From Diadema setosum (lineage: Eukaryota; Echinodermata; Echinoidea; Diadematoida; Diadematidae), in NCBI RefSeq assembly GCF_964275005.1, contig NC_092701.1, forward strand, positions 9,593,453 through 9,657,452: 64,000 bases of DNA, in the 5' to 3' direction. Positions 49,716 through 60,500 of this stretch are shown piece after piece. Positions within the stretch are counted from its first letter, which is position 1. Every line of letters begins with the position of its first letter. The notes under the pieces were generated by a model. The model was not told the origin of the DNA, searched no databases, and saw only the letters and a list, made by a program, of their open reading frames with translations. A program made the translations under genes and the position numbers.

Positions 49716-52700
49716 CTTGAAAAGAGGGAAAAGTTGAAAATATATGACTTTTATTAGAAAAGTAACTTATTTTGGCCTTTTGATTTTAAACTGCACACAA
49801 AAATAAAACTGTAACCCCAATTTCCCTGGTATTGGCAAGCATTTTTTTTTTCCTTCGAAGTTTCCAAAAAATACCTGTCAATGAGAAAGAGATTATTTCA
49901 ACCCAAAATCCCAATTGTGCCATCATGAACTTCAGGTTGGATTGTGGTGTCATCACAACTAAATCTTTGCTACCCTAGCCAGTTAATATAGGGATCCTTT
50001 CCAACCATTCCATTCACAACAAATCTTGTATCATAACTGCCAGCCAATTTCTTTAATAATTACATAAAAGCCAGATGTAATGTACACCAAAATTGCATTA
50101 TGAAAGTAACTGCTTAAGTTTCATCTCTTTACTACGCAGTATAAACTAGAGAAGCACTCTGAGAGCGCAGACCTCCGCCAAGCAGCTACTTTCCGCTGAT
50201 GATCTTGCTCTTTCATAAAGATCAGTGATATCCAACCACACATACATGTATGCATGCTGAAAATCGCCCGATTTCCCAATATGGAAGCTTTGTTACATCA
50301 TAAACCCTTAGCTGCGTGGTGTGCCTCGCCCTAGCAGAAGCTAGCGAACGTACTTTAGTGCGCGCATGAAGACCTCCAAAATGCGAAGCTTGAACTCTCA
50401 ACTTCATTGACCCTACCTGCCAAAATATCGAAAATCCTTTAAAAAAATCCATAAAAATTTTTTGATCACTACCAAAATTTAATCATCTTTTCCTTGTGTC
50501 ATTCTTAACCTTCCCTGCATGTTTCATCCAAATCAGAGTTCAACTTTTTGAGTTATTTTGCACACAGACAAACTAACTACTTACAAACCAACGGTAATTA
50601 AAACATGACCTCCTCCCTTGGTGGAGGTAATAAAGTGCTGCATGTTTCTCAGATCTACCTTGCTTGGGGTGTAAGATCCTCTTCACCTGCTCCAGCACAG
50701 AGGATTCCAGGAAAGCTCGTGGAGGGCAGCTGATACCCTGAGTGGTGTCCTTACTGTCCACATCGAACATCACCACATTGTACACAGGGGGAGAATCTAT
50801 TGGGGGAAAGAAATGAGAACCAGTCTCATTAGCAATAATATGTTAAGAAAGACAGCTCACTAATTTATTTGCAGTGTTTGAGTTAGAACAAAAGAGACAG
50901 AAGGTAGATGACAGAAAATGCATTACAATAATTCCTCGTGTGTGTGTGTGTGTGGGGGGGGGGGCAGAGACATAAAAAAGAAGAAAAAAAGAAACAGCAG
51001 ATACAATGTACAACAAAGAAAGGGAAAGAAAGACAAAATGAAAGACAAAAAAGAAACAGAGCAACAGGAAAAGATAGAAGTGAAAATGGGGGGGGGGGGG
51101 GGGAGTACCAAAGAAAGGAGGGTAAAGTGAGAAAGAAGGAGGATAATAGGGCAAAAGATAGAAATGTCCGAACAAACAGACATAAAGATGGATTTAGGGT
51201 TGGAAGAAAAAGCAAGAAGTGGGTAGGATGACACTTGTGCATCAGCCTTACCAGTGAACACGAGCTCCACACATCAAATTCTCGTATATGTGGGACCATG
51301 GCATTATCACTGAAGAGAGACATACATTTGTACACATAGACCTTTCTCAGTGAAAGCAGCCTTTGCACACAAACCTTTCTCTGCTTGGTTCTTGATGAAC
51401 TCCAAACCGTCCTGAATGTGAACACGTAGTCTCTCGTCCTCAACCAGTCCAAACCAGGATTTTGCGATGTCCTTCAAGGCTGGATCAAGCTCCACCACAT
51501 CCAACTCCAGCTGTGGAACCAAAAAAAGTCAACAGAGAGAGAGAGAGAGAAAAAAAAAAAACCCACACACCATGAAAACAATTCCCTAACAATATTTTAT
51601 TGAATTTCTTTCTTTACAAGCTTTCATCAGATTTGTGCATATTGAGCATTATCTAAAAATTCATCTAAGTTAGTAATTTGAAAGTTTGAATTGGTTCAGT
51701 ATATGTGACCCGCTACAACAAAATGATCCTAAAGTCGGGCGAGGTCGATTATTTGAAAATTGCACGATATAATCCCCTAATCTTTCTGCTTTAGATTGAT
51801 ATATAACACATTTTATAAAAATAATCGGCTGCGGAGATATCGATGTTTAAAAGAGAGCATGTCGAGACGTCTGGAAAATCACTGTTTCGAGAAAAGCGCC
51901 CTAAAAGTCTTCCTTTCGACGCAATCGCGGTCAATGGACACGCAAGTCAGTTTTCACCTCTGGACAATAGAAGGTAAGCCCTAGCAACCCCCGAAGAGTT
52001 CATTCAAGCACATCAGCGTCGGCGGTCTCCTCACCAACCAATCAGTGACCAGGATGTGAGAAGCGGCTGAGCATAGCGCACCCCGCCCGCACGCACCAGT
52101 CGACTGGGCAGTGTGCGAGCTTCACGCTTCGGTTAGCAGCAAACAGCAAACTGATCAATGAGATCACTCTGGTCGTTGTTAGGGGCGGAACCTATCTGTG
52201 GCGCTCAATCCAAATTTTCGAACCAGTTTCTGCTTCGTTGAAACGCTAAAAAACATGGCTCAGAAAAACGCAATTTTTTGGTCTTTCCTTTGATCATTTT
52301 GCTTCAAAATTTCGACAGATGATAGAAGACATGTTAGACTCCAACAATATATCAAAATCAGAAAATCGTAAGTTTTGACCAATTTTAATGCTCTGACTTC
52401 AAACTCGATTTTCACGGCTTCAACTGTGCGCGACTTTAGGATCTTTTTGTTGTAGCGGGTCACAATTTGAAAGTTTGAATTGGTTCAGTATTTGATTGTA
52501 ATTGGTAACTGGCAATCACTTATACAGGCTTTTTATATCTTAATTTAAATCCCTCCGTATTCATTAATTTTTGTCATTTCTCATTGTATCTGTTTCATTT
52601 CTTTTTCCAAGCAAAAAAAGTATTTCATATACTATATTACTTAAAGTGCAATCAATTGAAGGGAATGGCTTCTATTTTGTTATAAGTATTCCTTTGCAAC

Positions 52701-54480
52701 AGGATTACACTCAAGCACATGTCTAACATGCACATTTTGATGGACACGTGATCATCTCTGGTAATCTGACAAACAGGCTGCATGTCCGACATCCACTGAT
52801 GTAAACAATGAAAATACAGTCAAACCTGTCTATAGTGGCCACCCAAGGGAGATGAAAAAAAAGGCCGCCCCCGCTATAGACGGGTTATCCAACTTTGTGT
52901 GCATTGCCTACATGTACATGTATCATGACATCTTTGAGTACTTACATGTACACAGTACATGTATGTGTGTACGTATGTATGCACACGTGTGTTTCATGCA
53001 TTGAACAATGCCAATGTTTCAGTGAAATTGTTGCACAGTAGCATATGTACAGTAAGTATTATGACTGAATGAGTGATAAATGCAGCGGTGGCGATCACTG
53101 GACGTTGCCCAAGAAGACTGGCACAACTACAAAGCAGAAAAACATGCTGAATTACTGGCTCGGCCATGGCTCCATCGGGTCTGTGGCCGCTATAGACAGG
53201 TAGCCACTATACACAGGGTCTTTAACAGGGCTTTTCTCTCGGGGGGGGGGGGGGATTTTTCAGTGGCCGGTATACACAGGTGACCGCTACAGACAGGTGG
53301 CCGCTAAGGCAGGTTTGATTGTACATGAAAACATCAGAGAATACTGGAGGAGACACATGAAAGTTGAGGCCATTGTGAGTCAGGAATGGAAATTTCCTTT
53401 TAAGACTGAAGTTACTGACAGTGAATAGAAAGAAGAGTTTTACTGATTGTCATAGGGTAATACTGTGCACCCCACGACCACATCTGTCCTTCAACGAAAC
53501 TCACCTGCGGAAAGTGTTTGTAGAGGAACATAGGTAGAGCCCCTCCCCCCAGGCCCACCAGGACGGCCTTGGCCCCACTGCGAAGCAGCTCCACGCAGTC
53601 CGGGATGAGGGCGAAGCCCGCCACCATGAGGCGATGGAAGGCCATGGACAGGTGCCAGTGGTCGACACGCGTCTTCGTCTTTCCCCGCTTCTTGCCACTG
53701 GCAGACCTCACCTTCTCTGTACAGAGGAATGAGAGTGGGTGTCACTCACAGCAGAATAATAATAGGGCCCATTTGCGTTGTTGAATAGAATGGTTAAACT
53801 TGCATGCTCGTGTAATTTTTGGAACCATCGCACTCATAGACATTGAATATTTGCATACTATTTCGCACGGTTTTCGTACTGTGAATGCAAATACACTGCA
53901 AAATACATCGCAAAATACATTGTGAAATTCTCATTCTGTCGTATTCAGGGTGGTAATTCAAACACATGCGAGCTTTGAGTGTGAATTGTGCCACAAAATA
54001 CCACTCATCGCACTGCAGTGTATTCCTCACGTCGCCTGACACATTTCCTGTCTTCTCACCGAAGGAGATGTGCGTATGCGCAGTGCCTGTAAACTCGGAG
54101 AGGTGAGTTTTGGGGCCAGAAATACCAAGTTAAAGGTATTGTTTATCATTCATTGGGAACAGTGATTCAAAAAATGATCGTGATATCACATTTGATGCAT
54201 AATGTGTAGGTCAGTTGCATCATAAAACATCCTACCATATAAAATTTTGTAATAATGCCCATTAAGTTATTTCTGTGGCAAGACAAACAATTTCTCTTCA
54301 GGAAGCAAGAAAAGGAAAAATTAGAGTTTGTGCAATTGGCCCTGTATTCTTCTCCCTATTGATTTGTGTCTTTGCTATACGACAAATTTCTCATAGATAC
54401 CTGCCAAAGTTATTATAATCAACATCAACATCATCATCACCATCATCATCATCATCAACATCATCAAAATCAACATCATT

Positions 54481-54526
<46 letters not shown>

Positions 54527-57500
54527 CCATCATCAACATTATCATTATTATCATCCAGTATATTCTGGACCAGGCTTCCACGGTTAAACAATGAATAGTA
54601 CAGTGAACTAACTATCATGATGAATTTGCAAACAGATATAACTGACTGCATGCATGAAAAGTGTTGTTTTCATCTCTGTTTGAGTAGGGGTACCGTGGTA
54701 TATTGGATAAGACTCTTGACTTCGAACTGGAGGTATCGAGTATACATTTTCCTGGCAATTTCAAAGTATACAATTTCCTGGCAATGGAAGAGGCTGCCCT
54801 GGGTAAATCAGATCAAATTATTCTACCAGGTCAGACAAGTTTTCCTTGAATCCGAATCTACCCCTATGTGTGCTCCGAGTGTTGACTGGTAAAGAAAACT
54901 TCATGGCAATGTACACACTGTCCAAGTCTCTGGTACTGAAAGGATTAACAACAAGCTTACATTTATAAGAAGATAAAGAGAAGAAAGGGTTAAAGAAAAG
55001 GGGGGGGGGGGCAAGAGCTGGCTCAGTGTAAGGGGGGACTGTAGCTTACTCTAAAAGAGGATATTTTCGTGTTTGGCTAGGTACAAAAAGATGAAGTTGG
55101 TGTGTTTTAATTTTGTGGAATCAACACATTATCAATTAGCGCAACATAAAACTGGCAAAAAACATTACGAATGCTACAATTTTCACTCTAGTCTCTCGTT
55201 GCGCAAACGTGTGAAAATTTCCACATTTACAGACTTTACTCACCAGTGACTAGCTTGGCCTGTGACTGAACCAGATTCAGATTGGAAGAAAAGACAAGTT
55301 GTCTGTAGAGGTCTCCGTCTTCCCCTTTCACATCTTCCACAATGATCTCGTCATTGAGGGACCCAGCTGACTGGTATTTCACCTCCCGATGGCCGACATC
55401 ATTACCAATGGACAGAAAGGGAACCTGAAAATGTACGCACTCAGATGATTCTAAAAAATGTTAAGTGCACCTAATTTTGATCTGGGCCAAAATGAAAAAT
55501 GCATTTAAGTGTATGCAACTGGCAAATGCAACTACTGCCTCTTAAAGGTACTTTATAACCATTGGGAGCAGTGATCTAAAAAACGTTTGATTCATCACAT
55601 TTGATGCATACATGTAGTGTAGGTCAGTTGTATCACCAAACATCCTACCATATACAAATTTGCAATACTTTAAGCCTAAAATATATGAAGATATCACTAT
55701 ATCTCTCCCCAAACTATAATTGTAGACAGTATAGTCTAGAAACAATTTCATTATAACTATTTTTCACAATTTGTATATTTAACAATACTATACTGATTAA
55801 TGTTTTTACACTGATTGTTTCTATTCCTAGCTGACATTTTAGAACTACATGCAATTTGAAGCAGTAAAACCAGGTTTTTGTTTTATCTGCAAAAGGTAAA
55901 CAATGCCTTTAATGAGCTGCAGGGTAATTGGTACCTTATAGTTTACCCACTTGCAGAAGTCAGAATGTATCGCTCACTGTAAATAGGTGACGGAACAAAA
56001 ATGGAAAAAGCTGCTTAAATAAGGATGAAAACATAGCAGTGGTAAATTGTAAAATTCAAAACAAGAAGTGCACTCAAAGTTTCAATTACAAAATTATATG
56101 TATTACAATAAGGAAAGAGAGAGACACACAGACAGAGAGAGAGAAAGAGAGAGCTCCCTGGAAAAGGTGCCCTGGCAATGCTGTCTGCATCTAAAGAAAA
56201 TCTTTCAAGTGAAAAGAGGAAAGGTCCATGGGCCGCTTTGTTACAATTCTTGGGTGGTCATCTCTCAGCCCTTTACATCTAGGTATTAATAAGTGTTTAT
56301 TGCCTACAACAGGTCCCATATTTGACATAGTGTCCTTTTTTTTTTTCTTCATTTAATGCAGCCCTTAGCCATTTCAATTATAGCTATTACGTACATAGAC
56401 ATTAATAAATGACTATTAGCTACAAAAGGTCCCATGTTGAACATATTTTTTCTTCTCTATTTTTTCCCTGTCTTCTTTCCCCAGTCAAGGCAGCCTATTG
56501 CTATTTCCGTCATAGTGATGTTGATTGGAAACTGCATAAATGACTAAACCTCTACTTCTGAATAGGTTTGCCAAAGTGCGCCCTCTATCGGAGTGTTCAC
56601 CTGAGTTTTTTTGACATCCCGCCAGGCGCCAACTCCATGACCTTGGATGACAGCTCTGCCTTGATGGTGTCGATAGATTGGTAGGTGTGTCCGCGGTGCA
56701 GCGTCACGACAACCAGACGCTGAAACCCCGCCTGCTCGGCCAGCTGTCCCCGCCCCTTGTCGCTCACAAACAGAAATTCAGTCTCTCTGTCAGGACAATG
56801 GAGGAAGGCATAGAAATCCTGGCAGATTTTCACAATGGGCTCTTCTTTAGTTTTTGCTTTAACACATAATACTCTTACTGTGACAGTGGAAATTTTCATG
56901 GTGTGGATATTTTGTGTGTGTGTGTGTGTGTGTGAATTTCATGTGACAAGAAACTAGCGTGAATATAAAAGCGAGCAAAGTTTTTGCTTGTTATATAATC
57001 TAGTATAATTTTACATGTATATTTATGATCTCAAGGCAAAGTTGTATTGTAGGAGTATAATAATAATAATATGAAATATTTATATAGCACTTGATACAAC
57101 ATGTTTCGAAGCGCTTTATAATTGTCAAATCAAACAAATATATAAATCAGCTTCAAATACAAATAAATCAACTAAATAATACATCGTAATCATCAGTTCT
57201 GTTCTAGAAATAAATGGGTTTTGAGTTTCTTTTAGAATGTCAGTGGAGGTGGAGGACTGAATATGAGTAGGGAGGTTGCTCCAAAAAAGGGGGGGGGGGG
57301 GCACAAATGGAGAAAGTGCAGTCACCATAACTGGAATATCTTTTTTTTTTTCTGTAGTTTTCTTCATGTTCACTGGTCCTGTAGCTTGATTAATCTGCTC
57401 TCATTATGCAAACCAGATATCTTCAGAGGAGACCTCCGGATGATTTTCAGACTTTTACATGTGAACAACTATAAATTAATTATATTGGGTACAAAGTTTC

Positions 57501-60500
57501 AGAATTCAAAGTGATTGGGACGAGGAATAAGAACATTTTCAAAATCTAAAAAAAAAATTATAATGAAAAAGAATGATGATATAGCAGCTTCACTATAAGA
57601 ATGCTTAAAGGGATGGTACAGTATAGGTGGAGATGAGAATTGGGCTTTTAACTTTTTGCGAGATACCAAGAAAACATTTATGATATAGTACAGAGCATGT
57701 ACCACTTTAAGAGGAACTCAAAGTTTATTTGATAAAAATCGGGTTTGGAATGACTGAAACATCCAAAAACAAAGTAAAACAAAGCGATTGCAACAAAGTG
57801 TGGGTCCCACACATTATCAGAATCGCTCTTTTTTGGATATCTCGGCCATTTCAAAACCAATTTTCATCAAATAAACGTTGAATTCCTCATAGAATTACAT
57901 GCTCTTTCATATTTCATAAGAGGTTTCTCATTATCTCACCAAAAAAATGTTAGAAACCTGAAATTAGGGCTCAACTAAAACTATATGATCCCTTTAAGTA
58001 GGGGATTGAGAAAGCAGAACAAAAGAATAACGCATGTATAAATTCTACACAGGTGAACTTGTTGCAAAGCATGTGGTATTGAAATGGAATTACATTGCTC
58101 CATTTCTGAAATATGTGAGGCTCCTAAGTCATCATCCTTGTTCAGTGTAATTTGTTTTGGGTTTCGCAGAGTATGGATATATCTCAGTGAGAAAAATTAA
58201 TTGCACAAAAATATGGATGTTTACAGTACATACATTTCTTAAAATACTATGAAAGAGACATGCTAGGAAAGTTGATGGACATCTCTGACAGCAGAAATCC
58301 TTGTCCTAAAACAGTTAGGCTACATAGGTGTACATGCAACAAGAAACAAAATCAAGCCTGCCACTGAAACGACACGTCAGCTTATCTTCTCCTCTTGACC
58401 TGAAATAATTTTGCCAAGTTGAAGCTGCACAAACATGGCTTCTTTAACCCATTGAGGACAAGTCCCAAGTATACTCGGGCAAGTGTCTACATGGGAAATG
58501 CCGTTGTAGCAAAATCAGTCCCTCAACGGGTTAAGCTGCACAAACAGTGACAGAAAAACGGAACATAGAGAGATGCAACCATATGCCAGTAGATCACCTT
58601 AACGTGCTATACCCGAGTATCCTTCAGTGCATATCCAGGATGTCTGAAAGGGTATGCTGGTAGAATTACACTGTGTCTCCCTACGATTTGACATCATAAT
58701 AATACTGTACGCAGAAAACACACAGCTCTGTAACTGGGCGGCACAATTTTTGTCAACTGCCCCAGGTGACGCTCTTTATGTGCAGTTGTTAATATTTGTC
58801 CATATTGATTTTGCTCAGACTTGTTTTGATTTCTTGTGGGGGAGGGGGGAAAGGGCCATCTCAAAAGTAAACATCATGCAGCTAATACCTCACTACTTCT
58901 TGCATTCTCGCCCAGTGATAGATAAGAAGCCATGTACATGTATAACTTTCTGTATGATACCGAAGTGGACACACATTATTATTCGACAAGGTCGGATACC
59001 CATATCAAAACCTTCTTATAACATGGGGACTTTGCCAGTCCCAAGTCTTTGGATAAATACAATGTATTTCTTTATTTTCATACCCTCATATTGTGCAAGA
59101 CCTGGGAGGCATTTCATCAAGTGTTTTGTCGGTAATTTTCACTGAAAAATTTGTTCTTAGCCAATCAGATGGGAGGGTTTCATTAGCTTACAACAGTTGT
59201 CAGCGACTGCAAAGTTTCATGAAAGGCTGCCCTGATACAACAAAATAAAAATCATGGTTTTTAGATCTTCATGATAACATGGTTCTCTGCATGAAATTAT
59301 GTGATCGTGCTTATAATCATACTTTACAGATGCATGCTGTAAATGTGAAAATGCACAAATTGTACATGTTATGCCATTGTTAATACCCCTAGTGAGCTGT
59401 TCTGTACTTTACATGTCGCTGAATTTAAAGAACAGGCCTAGCGTTTGAATACAATCACTCTGCTTGAACATGAAACTCACATTGTTTTTACAAACAGTAC
59501 AGTGGATTTTACCCTGTGTACCACATACCAATGTCAAGCACCAAACATATTAATCCACTGAAGACTAGTCACAAGCATACTCAAGCAGGTGTCTGTGGGA
59601 AGTACAGCAATATCAGCTCATCTTTTACTACATGTTGTACAGGTTGAGCTTGACACTGACCAAGTACACACTTGTAGGTGCTTGCCTGTTACACAGAGTT
59701 CATGAATCATCACTTTTATGACCTAATTACTGTAAAACAAGGAATGTTCACATGCATTTTAATTTTGCGAATTTCGCGAGCATCAAGATTCATGAAATTA
59801 AAATGCATACATGTGAAAGTTTTTGTCTACAATATACATGCATTGAATGCCAGTGGCAATTCACAAAAATTTCATGCCGAGAAAAAAGGCTGTCGGCTCC
59901 AGTTTGCGAAAATGTCATGCTGCAAATATATCATGTTTTACTGTACACATTTATCACTGGCTATGTTCTACAGCCTATCTTACCATGGAACATGGTGAAC
60001 CATGGTGTAAAAAAAAAAGTGTGATAACCATGACCTGTGAAAAATATGACTTATTCAAGACAACTGCACTATTACTCTGTTACATCTATCAACCAAAGAT
60101 ATATGACTTTTATACGCAAACAGCACTCACATGAATGCAGCAAAAACAACATAATGCAGAATGTGATGGACATACAGTCTGTACTAGTACCTCAAACAGA
60201 ATGAGCACGGGACACTTTAAGTCCTTCTTTTGGCAGTGACACCACTATATGACACCCAAGTCAGTAAAAACTACCAAGACATGCCAGGCTATCATGGAAC
60301 CCATAACAAGGCACTGCACAAATACCTGAGCAGAAACACCCTTAGACACTCTTATCAACGTGATGACACACCCCCTGATAGTTCAAAGGGGAAGGACAGG
60401 TTGGACGTGAATGAGGCTGGTGTGCTTGTATTAGGTATACTTGTACTTCATACTTCCTCATGTACACAGAATGTAACACACACATTTATTGATATGCACA

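Noticed and set aside
50883-51452. 189-codon minus-strand open frame
   Set aside because: It runs from a METTL13 exon region into purine-rich low-complexity intron. The true exon is 51375-51510 in another frame with good splice sites.
54366-54651. Poly-His, poly-Met and poly-Asp frames
   Set aside because: Translations of an (ATC)n microsatellite in a METTL13 intron.
58654-59145. 163-codon open frame on the + strand
   Set aside because: Composition is noncoding, it lies within a METTL13 intron on the opposite strand, and there is no recognisable domain.
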